Positions 26,325 to 35,390 of a stretch of 64,000 nucleotides of DNA are shown here, piece after piece. Under the pieces are notes generated by a model, which was given only the letters and a program-made list of their open reading frames with translations, had not been told where the DNA came from and searched no databases. The stretch is taken from assembly GCF_042648805.1 (NCBI RefSeq), contig NZ_JBHRXZ010000015.1, positions 9,738-73,737 of the forward strand. Reading direction: 5' to 3'. Origin of the DNA: Azomonas tarimensis. GTDB taxonomy: Bacteria > Pseudomonadota > Gammaproteobacteria > Pseudomonadales > Pseudomonadaceae. The translations under genes were made by a program, and so were the position numbers. How positions within the stretch are numbered: position 1 is the stretch's first letter; the number at the start of each line of letters is the position of its first letter.

Positions 26325-27239
26325 TCACCCCGCCGCGATCGGTCGCATGTAGGAGATAGGGGGCGCCACGGTGGCGTCCTCGAAGGTGACGATCTCCCAG
26401 GCGTCCGGCTGGGCCATCAGGGTCCGCAGCAAGCGATTGTTCAACGCATGCCCGGACTTGTGTCCGCGGAATTCGCCGATCAGGCTCTTGCCCAGGAGAT
26501 AAAGGTCACCGATGGCATCGAGGATCTTGTGCTTGACGAATTCGTCCTCGTAACGCAGGCCGTCCTCGTTGAGCACACCACTCTCGTCCACCACGATGGC
26601 ATTGTCGACACTGCCGCCAAGCGCCAGGTTGTGTGAACGCAGAAACTCGATATCACGCATGAAGCCGAACGTCCGGGCACGGCTGACTTCCTTGACGAAC
26701 GAGGTGCTGGAGAAGTCCACGCTCGCCACCTGCGTACGGCCCTGGAACACCGGGTGGTCGAAGTCGATTTCGAAACTGACCTTGAAACCATCGAACGGCA
26801 GGAAGGTGGCGCGTTTGTCGCCCTCCTCCACGGTCACTTCGCGCTTGATGCGGATGAACTGCTTCGGCGCATCCTGCTCTTCCAGCCCGGCGGACTGGAT
26901 GAGAAAGACGAAAGGACCGGCACTGCCGTCCATGATGGGGACCTCGGAAGCCGACAGCTCGACATAGGCGTTGTCGATGCCCAGGCCCGCCATGGCCGAC
27001 AGGAGATGCTCGACGGTATCGACTTTGACGTCCCCGTTGACCAGGGTCGTCGACATCGTGGTTTCGCCCACATTTTCGGCGCGGGCGGTGAGTTCCACCG
27101 GCGGCGACAGATCGGTGCGACAGAACACGATGCCGGTATCCACCGGCGCCGGCTTCAGGGTGAGATAGACCTTCTCTCCTGAATGCAGGCCGACACCGGT
27201 GGCCCGGATGGTGTTCTTCAGAGTGCGTTGTCTGATCAT
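26325..27239 (-). CDS. lpxC: UDP-3-O-acyl-N-acetylglucosamine deacetylase
   Basis: Zinc amidase for the committed step of lipid A synthesis. It has 304 residues, starting MIRQRTLKNTIRATGVGLHSG. Zinc and catalytic residues are in TVEHLLSAMAG, KHKILDAIGDLYLLG and GHKSGHALNN. As the last dcw gene it sits 113 bases after ftsZ, with a candidate promoter of its own. Confidence 0.97.
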   Translation of the reverse strand: MIRQRTLKNTIRATGVGLHSGEKVYLTLKPAPVDTGIVFCRTDLSPPVELTARAENVGETTMSTTLVNGDVKVDTVEHLLSAMAGLGIDNAYVELSASEVPIMDGSAGPFVFLIQSAGLEEQDAPKQFIRIKREVTVEEGDKRATFLPFDGFKVSFEIDFDHPVFQGRTQVASVDFSSTSFVKEVSRARTFGFMRDIEFLRSHNLALGGSVDNAIVVDESGVLNEDGLRYEDEFVKHKILDAIGDLYLLGKSLIGEFRGHKSGHALNNRLLRTLMAQPDAWEIVTFEDATVAPPISYMRPIAAG

Positions 27240-27292
27240 GGGATAACTTCGCTGTGGCGCGGAACGCGAATTAGTAGACGAAACTGGAGGCG

Positions 27293-27320
27293 ATCATAGC
27301 AGATGCCTCCCTTCGTTAAC
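27293..27320 (-). promoter_or_regulatory. Candidate lpxC promoter
   Basis: TATGAT (27293-27298) with GTTAAC (27315-27320) 16 bases upstream on the minus strand, in the ftsZ-lpxC gap. The -35 match is partial. Confidence 0.45.
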
Positions 27321-27352
27321 ACTAATCAGAAATATACCCCTGATATACGCAC

Positions 27353-28531
27353 TCAATCAGCCTGACGTCGCAGGAAGGCTGGAATATCAAGGTAATCCAG
27401 GTCTTCATGGGCGTTGAGCTTGGCCGCAGCGGCGGTCGCCTGGGCCTGGTTACGCATCACGGTCGGGCGCTCCAGATCACGGTAGTTGACCGCCTGTTGC
27501 TCGCGCGCGACGCTCGGCTGCGGTACCGGCGAAGTCTGAACGGTGTTGTCGACCACCTTGACCGGCTTGTCCAGACGCGAGGAGAGCCCGGTGGCCACCA
27601 CGGTCACATGCAGCTCGTCACGCATTTCCGGATCGATCACCGCGCCGACTTTCACTGTGGCTTCGTCGGAAGCGAACGCCTCGATGATTTCACCAACCGC
27701 CGCGTATTCGCCAAGGGACAGGTCCAGCCCGGCCGTGATGTTCACCAGGATGCCGCGGGCGCCCTGCAGGTTCACGTCTTCCAGCAGCGGGTTGCGGATC
27801 GCCGCCTCGGTGGCTTCGCGGGCGCGGTTCGGACCGCTGGCGCAGCCGGTGCCCATCATGGCCATGCCCATTTCACCCATGACGGTTTTCACGTCGGCGA
27901 AGTCGACGTTCATCAGACCCGGGCGCTGCATGATGTCGGAAATGCCGCGCACGGCACCGGCCAGCACGTCGTCAGCCTTGGCGAAGGCAGCCAGCAGGCT
28001 CGCTTCCTTGCCGAGGATGGTCAGCAGCTTCTCATTGGGGATGGTGATCAGCGAGTCGACGCACTCGGACAGCGCACGGATGCCATCGTCGGCCACCTGC
28101 ATGCGGCGGCGACCTTCGAAGGGGAACGGACGGGTAACCACCGCGACGGTGAGAATGCCCATTTCCTTGGCCACCTGAGCGATCACCGGCGCTGCGCCGG
28201 TGCCGGTACCGCCACCCATGCCGGTGGTGATGAACACCATATCGGCGCCTTCGAGCACCTCGGCGATGCGCTCACGGTCTTCCAGGGCAGCCTGGCGGCC
28301 TATTTCAGGATTGGTACCGGCGCCTAGCCCCTTGGTGATGCCGGAGCCGAGCTGCAGCACGGTACGGGCTTCGATTTTCTTCAGCGCCTGGGCGTCGGTG
28401 TTGGCGCAGATGAATTCAACGCCTTCGACGTTGCTGCGCACCATGTGATTGACGGCGTTGCCGCCGCCACCGCCGACACCGACGACCTTGATGATAGCGT
28501 TCTGTGGGGTGTGATCTACGAGTTCGAACAT
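27353..28531 (-). CDS. ftsZ: Cell division protein FtsZ
   Basis: Tubulin-like GTPase forming the Z ring. It has 392 residues with the tubulin signature GMGGGTGTGAAPVIA, a T7-loop region (NVDFADVKTVM), a disordered linker and the conserved C-terminal tail DYLDIPAFLRRQ that binds FtsA and ZipA. It is separated from ftsA by 45 bases. Confidence 0.98.
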   Translation of the reverse strand: MFELVDHTPQNAIIKVVGVGGGGGNAVNHMVRSNVEGVEFICANTDAQALKKIEARTVLQLGSGITKGLGAGTNPEIGRQAALEDRERIAEVLEGADMVFITTGMGGGTGTGAAPVIAQVAKEMGILTVAVVTRPFPFEGRRRMQVADDGIRALSECVDSLITIPNEKLLTILGKEASLLAAFAKADDVLAGAVRGISDIMQRPGLMNVDFADVKTVMGEMGMAMMGTGCASGPNRAREATEAAIRNPLLEDVNLQGARGILVNITAGLDLSLGEYAAVGEIIEAFASDEATVKVGAVIDPEMRDELHVTVVATGLSSRLDKPVKVVDNTVQTSPVPQPSVAREQQAVNYRDLERPTVMRNQAQATAAAAKLNAHEDLDYLDIPAFLRRQAD

Positions 28532-28576
28532 TGCCCGCTCTCCTTCAAGTTGTAATTCGAGTTAACTGCCGTGCTG

Positions 28577-29824
28577 TTAAAAATTTCCCTGAATCCAGCT
28601 TTTCAGCCTGTCCAGGACAGATGACTTCGATTCTTCGTTGGGCTGGCCGCGACCGGGCGTGGGCATACTCTCGGATTGCTTGCGCAAGCCGTACAGCAAC
28701 AGGCCGACGCCGGTCGAATAGATGGGATTTCTGATGACATCAGCCAGCCCTTTCACGCCATGCGGTACGCCGAGGCGTACCGGCATGTGGAAAATCTCCT
28801 CGGCAAGTTCAATGGCACCTTCCATTTTTGCCGTGCCGCCGGTCAGCACGATGCCGGCCGGAATCAGGTCCTCATAGCCGCTGCGACGCAGCTCGGCCTG
28901 AATCAGTGTGAACAGTTCGTCGTACCGGGGCTCGACCACTTCGGCCAAAGCCTGGCGGGACAGTTCCCGCGGCGGCCGATCTCCGACGCTCGGTACCTTG
29001 ATGGTTTCCCCCGCACCGGCCAGCTTGGCCAGCGCGCAGGCATAACGGATCTTGATTTCCTCGGCGTATTGGGTCGGGGTGCGCAGGGCCATGGCGATGT
29101 CGTTGGTCACCTGGTCGCCGGCGATGGGGATCACCGCGGTATGACGGATCGCGCCTTCGGTGAAGATGCAGATGTCGGTGGTGCCGCCGCCGATGTCCAC
29201 CAGGCAGACGCCCAGTTCCTTTTCGTCCTCGGTCAGGACCGCATGGGCCGAGGCCAGTTGCTCGAGAATGATATCGTCCACTTCCATGCCACAGCGGCGC
29301 ACGCATTTTTCGACGTTTTGCGCGGCATTCACCGCACAGGTCACCACGTGCACCTTGGCTTCAAGGCGCACGCCGGACATGCCCAGGGGTTCGCGCACGC
29401 CCTCCTGGTTGTCGATCACATAGTCCTGCGGCAGCGTATGCAGGACCCGCTGGTCAGCCGGAATGGCCACGGCCTGGGCGGCATCGAGCACACGTTCGAG
29501 GTCCGCTTCACTGACTTCGCGATCACGGATGGCGACGATACCGTGGGAGTTGAGACTGCGGATATGGTTGCCCGCCAGACCGACAAAGGCCGAGTGGATG
29601 CGGCAGCCGGCCATCAGCTGCGCCTCTTCGATGGCCCGCTGCACCGACTGCACCGTCGACTCGATGTTCACCACCACGCCTTTCTTCAGTCCGCGTGACG
29701 GGTGGCTGCCAATGCCCACCACTTCCAGCCCACCATCGGCCGTTACCTCTCCCACCAGCGCCACCACCTTGGAGGTGCCGATGTCCAGCCCGACGATCAT
29801 TTTCCCGCTCTGCACATTCGCCAT
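28577..29824 (-). CDS. ftsA: Cell division protein FtsA
   Basis: Actin-like ATPase that tethers FtsZ to the membrane. Its 415 residues show phosphate loop VGLDIGTSKVVALVGE, second phosphate motif LVDIGGGTTDI, adenosine motif GIVLTGGTAKMEG, and the C-terminal amphipathic helix SVLDRLKSWIQGNF that inserts in the membrane. Confidence 0.97.
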   Translation of the reverse strand: MANVQSGKMIVGLDIGTSKVVALVGEVTADGGLEVVGIGSHPSRGLKKGVVVNIESTVQSVQRAIEEAQLMAGCRIHSAFVGLAGNHIRSLNSHGIVAIRDREVSEADLERVLDAAQAVAIPADQRVLHTLPQDYVIDNQEGVREPLGMSGVRLEAKVHVVTCAVNAAQNVEKCVRRCGMEVDDIILEQLASAHAVLTEDEKELGVCLVDIGGGTTDICIFTEGAIRHTAVIPIAGDQVTNDIAMALRTPTQYAEEIKIRYACALAKLAGAGETIKVPSVGDRPPRELSRQALAEVVEPRYDELFTLIQAELRRSGYEDLIPAGIVLTGGTAKMEGAIELAEEIFHMPVRLGVPHGVKGLADVIRNPIYSTGVGLLLYGLRKQSESMPTPGRGQPNEESKSSVLDRLKSWIQGNF

Positions 29825-29837
29825 GTTACGCCTGTCC

Positions 29838-30695
29838 TCAATTCTTCTTCGCCACGAGCGTGTCGCTCGCGGCTGCGGGTGGTTCGTGCCATGCCACGGC
29901 CAGGCCGTTGGCGTAACGTAGATCGACCCGCGCTATGTTCTCGCGCTGCTCATGCAGCTCCTGCCGGTAGATGGTGCCGAACCGGCGAATCTTCTCCACC
30001 ACGTTGTCGCGCCCGAGCAGCAGCTCCATACCCTGCCCAGTGGTCAGGAACCAGCTGCCACGCTCGCGCAACTCGAGCCGATGAACGGTCAAGCCCATGG
30101 GTCGCAGCATCTGGCTGAGCATCTGATATTGCTGCATGACCCGCCGCTGGGCCCGCTTGGGTCCGTACAGCTGCGGCAACTGGTCGTATCCCGATGCGTC
30201 GCTGGGAACAAAGGATTGCCCCCGGTTGTTCAAGAGTGCCTCGTCGCCCCAGCGGGCGATGGGCAGTTGTTCATCGAGCTTGACGATCACCTGGTCGGGC
30301 CATACCCGCCGCGCCTCGGCGCCTGCGATCCAGGGCATTTCCTCGAGGCTCTTGCGCATGCCCACCAGATCGACGCTGAAAAAGCTGCGCTCGACATAGG
30401 GCGCGATCTGCTGCTGCACCGCATCCGGGCTGACATAGGCCAGTTCGCCCTGCACCGTCACCTTGGCGATCGGCCGGTCGGCGTAGGGTAGCAACTGCTG
30501 TCCCAGCTCGTAGCCCGCCGCCAGCAGGCCAACCAGCACGACCGGCCAGAGCACGCGCTTGACGCCACTCCAGGTCGGCCTGGGCAAGCGGCTGAGCAGC
30601 GGCTCCGGCGCCACCAGCCGACTCGCACCGCGCGGCGCGACCTTGCGCTGTGGCGTCCGAGGGAATGGCTGGGTATGACGCAGACTGGGGATCAT
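29838..30695 (-). CDS. ftsQ: Cell division protein FtsQ
   Basis: Bitopic divisome protein linking the FtsBL complex to other divisome proteins. It has 285 residues: basic cytoplasmic tail, one membrane helix at about 46-64 (VLWPVVLVGLLAAGYELG), a POTRA domain starting ADRPIAKVTVQGELAYV, and the FtsQ-type beta domain. It lies 3 bases after ddlB. Confidence 0.95.
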   Translation of the reverse strand: MIPSLRHTQPFPRTPQRKVAPRGASRLVAPEPLLSRLPRPTWSGVKRVLWPVVLVGLLAAGYELGQQLLPYADRPIAKVTVQGELAYVSPDAVQQQIAPYVERSFFSVDLVGMRKSLEEMPWIAGAEARRVWPDQVIVKLDEQLPIARWGDEALLNNRGQSFVPSDASGYDQLPQLYGPKRAQRRVMQQYQMLSQMLRPMGLTVHRLELRERGSWFLTTGQGMELLLGRDNVVEKIRRFGTIYRQELHEQRENIARVDLRYANGLAVAWHEPPAAASDTLVAKKN

Positions 30696-30698
30696 GGT

Positions 30699-31637
30699 TC
30701 AGTTCCTCTCCACCAAGCTGTCTTCAAGGATTTCCAGCACCAGCTGCTGGAAATCCAGCCCGGCCGCCCCAGCGGCCATTGGCACCAAGCTGTGGTCGGT
30801 CATGCCAGGCACGGTGTTGACCTCCAGCAGCCAGAAGCGCCCTTCGGCATCCTGCATCACATCCACCCGGCCCCAGCCGCGCACGCCTACCGCCTCGCAA
30901 GCCCGGGCGCAGAGCGCCTGCAGTTCCTCCTCGCGCGCCGCTTCCAGACCGCAGGGAATGCGGTACTGGGTATCGGCGGCGAGGTACTTGGCGTCGTAGT
31001 CGTAGAAGCTGTGCGGCGTGCCCAGCCCGATCACCGGCAGCATCCGCCCGCCGAGCATGGCGATGGTGAACTCGGGGCCCTGGATCCACTGCTCCACCAG
31101 CACCTGGGAGTCATAGGCGCTGGCCGCACGCCAGGCGGCGATCAGTTCGGCTATCCCGCCGACCTTGGCCATGCCGATGCTCGACCCCTCATGGGCCGGC
31201 TTGACGATCAGCGGAAAGCCGAGCGTCTCGGCTGCGGCGTGGCAGTCCTCTTCGCTGGCCAACGCGGCATGGGCCGGGGTCGGCAGGCCCAGGGTCTGCC
31301 AAACCTGCTTGGTGCGCAGCTTGTCCATCGCCAGCGAGGACGCCAGGATGCCGCTGCCGGTGTAGGGAATGCGTGCGCACTCGAGCAGGCCCTGCATGCT
31401 GCCATCCTCGCCGCCACGACCGTGCAGGACGACAAAGGCACGATCGATCCGCTCATCCGCCAGCCGACGCAGCACATCGGTGCCGACATCGAGGCCGAAG
31501 GCGTCGACCCCAGCGCCCTGCAGGGCGGTCAGTACCGCCTGACCGGACTTCAGCGAAATCTCCCGCTCGGCGCTGATGCCGCCATAGAGCACGGCGACAC
31601 GGCCGTAGGCCTGGGGATCGCGGGTCGGCTGGGTCAT
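30699..31637 (-). CDS. ddlB: D-alanine-D-alanine ligase B
   Basis: ATP-grasp ligase making the D-Ala-D-Ala dipeptide for MurF. It has 312 residues starting MTQPTRDPQAYGRVAVLYGG, with the substrate motif HGRGGEDGSMQG and the C-terminal LEVNTVPGMTDHSL. ATG 31637 follows GAGGAAG by 9 bases; an upstream in-frame start at 31673 would overlap murC. Confidence 0.96.
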   Translation of the reverse strand: MTQPTRDPQAYGRVAVLYGGISAEREISLKSGQAVLTALQGAGVDAFGLDVGTDVLRRLADERIDRAFVVLHGRGGEDGSMQGLLECARIPYTGSGILASSLAMDKLRTKQVWQTLGLPTPAHAALASEEDCHAAAETLGFPLIVKPAHEGSSIGMAKVGGIAELIAAWRAASAYDSQVLVEQWIQGPEFTIAMLGGRMLPVIGLGTPHSFYDYDAKYLAADTQYRIPCGLEAAREEELQALCARACEAVGVRGWGRVDVMQDAEGRFWLLEVNTVPGMTDHSLVPMAAGAAGLDFQQLVLEILEDSLVERN

Positions 31638-31638
31638 G

Positions 31639-33096
31639 TCAATTCTTCCTCGCGGCGGGTGAGACGCCGGCAAATAGCGGGTGGCGGATCAACTGGGGCG
31701 ACAGCGCGCCGATGTCACCGGCCCCCTGGCAGATGACGATGTCGCCGGGTCTGAGCAACGGTTTGAGCAAGGGCGCCAGCTCCACGCCGCGCTCGATGTA
31801 GATCGGGTCGAGCTGCCCGCGCTGACGGATGCTGTGGCACAGCTGGCGGCTGTCGGCACCCGGAATCGGCTCCTCGCCCGCCGGGTAGACCTCCATCAGC
31901 AACAGCACATTGGCGTCGGCCAGCACCTGAACGAAATCCTCGTAGAGGTCCCGGGTGCGGGTATAGCGATGCGGCTGGTAGACCATCACCAGGCGCCTGT
32001 CGGGCCAGCCGCCGCGCACGGCCTTGATCACCGCGGCGACCTCACGTGGGTGATGGCCGTAGTCGTCGACCAGCATCACGCTGCCGCTCTCCACCGGCAG
32101 TTCGCCATACACCTGGAAGCGCCGGCCGACGCCCTGGAATCCGGACAGCCCCTGGAGAATGGCGGCGTCCTCGATGCCCTCGTCGGTGGCGATGGCGATG
32201 GTGGCCAGGGCATTGAGCACGTTGTGATCGCCCGGCATGTTGACCGACACGTCGAGCGGTTCGCGGCCGCTGCGCAGTACCGTGAAGAAGGTGCGCATGC
32301 CATCCTGGCGCACCTTCACTGCGCGCACGTCGGCATCCTCGGCGAAACCGTAGGTAATCAGAGGTCGACCGATCTGGCCGAGGATCTCGCGCACCACCGG
32401 GTCGTCGACGCAGAGTACAGCCAGCCCGTAAAACGGCAGGTTGTGCAGGAACTCGATGAAGGTTCGCTTGAGCTTGCCGAAGTCCCCTTCATAGGTGCTC
32501 ATGTGATCGGCATCGATGTTGGTCACTACCGCGACCATCGGCTGCAGGTGCAGGAAGCTGGCATCGCTCTCGTCGGCTTCGGCGATCAGGTAGCGGCTGC
32601 CACCGAGCTGGGCATTGGTTCCGGCCGCGTTCAGCCGGCCACCGATGACAAAGGTCGGATCCAGCCCGCCCGCGGCGAACACCGAGGCGAGCAGGCTGGT
32701 GGTGGTGGTCTTGCCATGGGTCCCGGCCACGGCGATGCCGTGGCGATAACGCATCAGCTCGGCGAGCATTTCCGCCCGCGGCACCACGGGAATCCGTTGC
32801 TCCAGGGCGGTCGCCACTTCCGGATTGGCCTCGTTGACCGCACTGGAAACCACCAGCACGTCGGCGCCCTGCACGTGTTCGGCGCGATGGCCGATGTGGA
32901 TCTGCGCGCCAAAGCTCGCCAGCCGCTCGGTGGTCGCCGAGGCCTTGAGGTCGGAGCCGGACACTTCATAGCCAAGATTGAGCAGCACCTCGGCGATGCC
33001 GCACATGCCCACGCCGCCGATACCGACGAAGTGGATACGGCGGATGCGTCGCATGCGCCGGATTTCTGCCTTCGCGGCTCCCGGGGACTTAGCCAA
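31639..33096 (-). CDS. murC: UDP-N-acetylmuramate-L-alanine ligase
   Basis: Adds L-Ala to UDP-MurNAc. The 485 residues show FVGIGGVGMCGIAEVL, ATP loop GTHGKTTTTSL, EADESDASFL and DDYGHHPREV. The start is probably TTG at 33096: GGAGG lies exactly 6 bases upstream, the codon overlaps the murG stop (TTGGCTAA), and the resulting MAKSPGAAK resembles the relatives. An ATG at 33138 lies inside murG. Confidence 0.93.
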   Translation of the reverse strand: MAKSPGAAKAEIRRMRRIRRIHFVGIGGVGMCGIAEVLLNLGYEVSGSDLKASATTERLASFGAQIHIGHRAEHVQGADVLVVSSAVNEANPEVATALEQRIPVVPRAEMLAELMRYRHGIAVAGTHGKTTTTSLLASVFAAGGLDPTFVIGGRLNAAGTNAQLGGSRYLIAEADESDASFLHLQPMVAVVTNIDADHMSTYEGDFGKLKRTFIEFLHNLPFYGLAVLCVDDPVVREILGQIGRPLITYGFAEDADVRAVKVRQDGMRTFFTVLRSGREPLDVSVNMPGDHNVLNALATIAIATDEGIEDAAILQGLSGFQGVGRRFQVYGELPVESGSVMLVDDYGHHPREVAAVIKAVRGGWPDRRLVMVYQPHRYTRTRDLYEDFVQVLADANVLLLMEVYPAGEEPIPGADSRQLCHSIRQRGQLDPIYIERGVELAPLLKPLLRPGDIVICQGAGDIGALSPQLIRHPLFAGVSPAARKN

Positions 33097-34159
33097 GGGC
33101 CACCTCCAGACAGATGTCGACGACGCTACGGGTGGCATCGGGCTTGGCCAGTCGGCGCGCCGTGGCGCCCATGCTCTTGAGTTGTTCGGGGTGCATCATG
33201 ACCTCGGTAAGCCGGGCGGCGAGCGCGGCGGCATCGGTAGTCGCTTGGGGCAGGACCACTGCCGCGCCCGCATCGGCCAGGTACTCGGCATTGCGGGTCT
33301 GGTGGTCGTCGATGGCGTGGGGTAGCGGCACCAGAAAAGCCGGTAGCCCCGCCGCGGCCAGTTCGCTCACGGTGAGCGCCCCGGCGCGGCAGATCACCAG
33401 ATCCGCCCAGGCATAGGCACGTGCCATATCGGCGACGAAGGGCGCCACCTTGGCCTCGACCCCCGCATCGCGGTAGCGTCCGGTGGTCAGCTCGGCGTGT
33501 TGCTTGCCGGCCTGGTGGAACACCTCGGGGCGCAGTTCGACCGGCAGCTGGGAGAGCGCCTGTGGCACGAGCTTGTTCAGCGGCTCGGCGCCAAGGCTGC
33601 CACCGAGCACCAGAAGGCGCGGGCGGCGTCCGTCCAGCGCTTCGCGGGGAGTGACCAGAAAGAGCTCTTCGCGCACCGGATTACCGGTGGTGCGGCGTTT
33701 GCCGCTGGGCCGGAAGGTGTCCGGGAACGCCTCGCAGACCCGGGCGGCCATGGGCGCCAGGCTGCGGTTGGCGGTTCCGGCCACGGCGTTCTGTTCGTGG
33801 ATCACCAGGGGCACGCGCGCCAGCCGGGCGGCCAGCCCGCCCGGTCCGGTGACATAGCCGCCCAGACCCAGGACACAGACCGGCTGCAGCTCGGCGATCA
33901 GCCGGCGTGCCTGCAGCAACGAGCGACCCAGTTGCAGCGGGGCGGCCGCCAGCGATGCCAGGCCCTTGCCGCGCAGGCCACTGACCGGGATCAGGTGCAG
34001 GGGCAGACCTGCCGCCGGCACCAGTTCGTTCTCGATCCCGCGCGGAGTGCCCAGCCAGTGCACCTTGTAGCCGCGCGCCTGGAACTCGCGTGCGCAGGCC
34101 AGCGCGGGAAACACGTGGCCACCGGTGCCACCGGCCATCACCAGTACGTTAGCGACCAC
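33089..34159 (-). CDS. murG: Lipid II synthase MurG
   Basis: Glycosyltransferase that adds GlcNAc to lipid I on the inner face of the membrane. It has 356 residues with glycine-rich loops AGGTGGHVFPALA and VLGGSLGAEPLN, and the donor site RAGALTVSELAAAGLPAFLVPLPHA. The start is GTG at 34159 with AAGGAGG upstream; it overlaps the ftsW end by 11 bases. Confidence 0.96.
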   Translation of the reverse strand: MVANVLVMAGGTGGHVFPALACAREFQARGYKVHWLGTPRGIENELVPAAGLPLHLIPVSGLRGKGLASLAAAPLQLGRSLLQARRLIAELQPVCVLGLGGYVTGPGGLAARLARVPLVIHEQNAVAGTANRSLAPMAARVCEAFPDTFRPSGKRRTTGNPVREELFLVTPREALDGRRPRLLVLGGSLGAEPLNKLVPQALSQLPVELRPEVFHQAGKQHAELTTGRYRDAGVEAKVAPFVADMARAYAWADLVICRAGALTVSELAAAGLPAFLVPLPHAIDDHQTRNAEYLADAGAAVVLPQATTDAAALAARLTEVMMHPEQLKSMGATARRLAKPDATRSVVDICLEVALG

Positions 34160-35390
34160 GAGCGACCTCCTTGAGGACCGGCGGCGGCTCCACGTCGCGG
34201 AAATCCGCTTCGCTGAAGTCGTAGCCCTCGGTCCCCAGCTGCCGGCGAGTCTCCCAGTCGATACGCAACAGGATCGCCATGCTGGCGCAGGTCACCACCA
34301 GCGAGCTGCCGCCATAACTCAGGAATGGCAGGGTCAGCCCCTTGGTCGGCAGGAGACCGACGTTCACCCCGATATTGATGAGGAACTGGCCGATCCAGAG
34401 AAAGGCCACCCCATAAGCCACGTAGGCCCCGAAAAACTGCTTGGCATGCTCGGCGCGCAGGCCGATGTAGAGCGCACGGATACCGACGAAGGCGAACAGT
34501 GCGACGGTCGCCAGGGCGCCGAACATGCCCAGCTCCTCGGCCAGTACCGAGAACACGAAATCGGTGTGTGCCTCTGGCAGATAGAACTGCTTCTGTACGC
34601 TGTTGCCCAGCCCGACGCCGAGCCACTCGCCACGGCCAAAGGCGATAAGCGCCTGGGTCAATTGGTAGCCCGCCCCGTACTGGTCGGCCCAGGGGTCGGT
34701 GAAGGTGATCAGCCGCTGCATGCGATATTGCTGAGTCTGTACCAGCACGTAGACGGCGAACACGGCGAGGATCACCAGCAGGCCGAACCGCAGCAGCCCC
34801 ACCCCGCCAAGGAAGAGCATCGCCACCGCCGCGCACATCATCACCACCGTGGCCCCGAAGTCAGGCTCCAGCAACAGCAGCACGGCCATCGGCAGCAGTA
34901 CCATGAACGGCTTGAGAAAGCCCCACCAGTGCTCGCGAACCTCATCCTGCCGGCGTACCAGGTAGCCGGCGAGATAGACGATGACAAACAGCTTGGCCAG
35001 CTCGGAGGGCTGGACGTTGAACAGGCCGAAGCCGATCCAGCGCATCGAACCGTTCACCTCGCGCCCGATGCCGGGAATCAGCACCAGCACCAGCAACAGG
35101 AAGCCGGCCAGCAGCAGCGCACCACTCAGGCGCTGCCACACGGCCAGGGGAATCAACAGGGCCCCACCCGCGGCAGCCAGGCCGATCACCACGTAGATCA
35201 GGTGGCGGATCATGTAGTAGAGGCTGCTGCCGGTATTCACCGAGGCGACCTCGGTGGAGGCCGAGGAAATCATGACCAGGCCCAGGCCGAGCAGCGCCAG
35301 GCAACCGGCGAGCATTGGAAAATCCAGGTCGACCCCGCGCGGGCTGAACAATGGAGAAGGCGCTCGGCGCAGGATGGAAAGGCTCAGCAT
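34149..35390 (-). CDS. ftsW: Peptidoglycan glycosyltransferase FtsW
   Basis: SEDS-family polymerase working with FtsI at the septum. It has 413 residues and about ten membrane helices; conserved motifs are GWLGVGLGNSVQKQFYLPEAHTDF-like (seen around residues 265-290), NIGVNVGLLPTKGLTLPFLSYGGSS. ATG 35390 (GGGAGGG upstream) overlaps the murD stop by 7 bases; the longer in-frame reading to 35468 lies in murD. Confidence 0.94.
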   Translation of the reverse strand: MLSLSILRRAPSPLFSPRGVDLDFPMLAGCLALLGLGLVMISSASTEVASVNTGSSLYYMIRHLIYVVIGLAAAGGALLIPLAVWQRLSGALLLAGFLLLVLVLIPGIGREVNGSMRWIGFGLFNVQPSELAKLFVIVYLAGYLVRRQDEVREHWWGFLKPFMVLLPMAVLLLLEPDFGATVVMMCAAVAMLFLGGVGLLRFGLLVILAVFAVYVLVQTQQYRMQRLITFTDPWADQYGAGYQLTQALIAFGRGEWLGVGLGNSVQKQFYLPEAHTDFVFSVLAEELGMFGALATVALFAFVGIRALYIGLRAEHAKQFFGAYVAYGVAFLWIGQFLINIGVNVGLLPTKGLTLPFLSYGGSSLVVTCASMAILLRIDWETRRQLGTEGYDFSEADFRDVEPPPVLKEVARGR

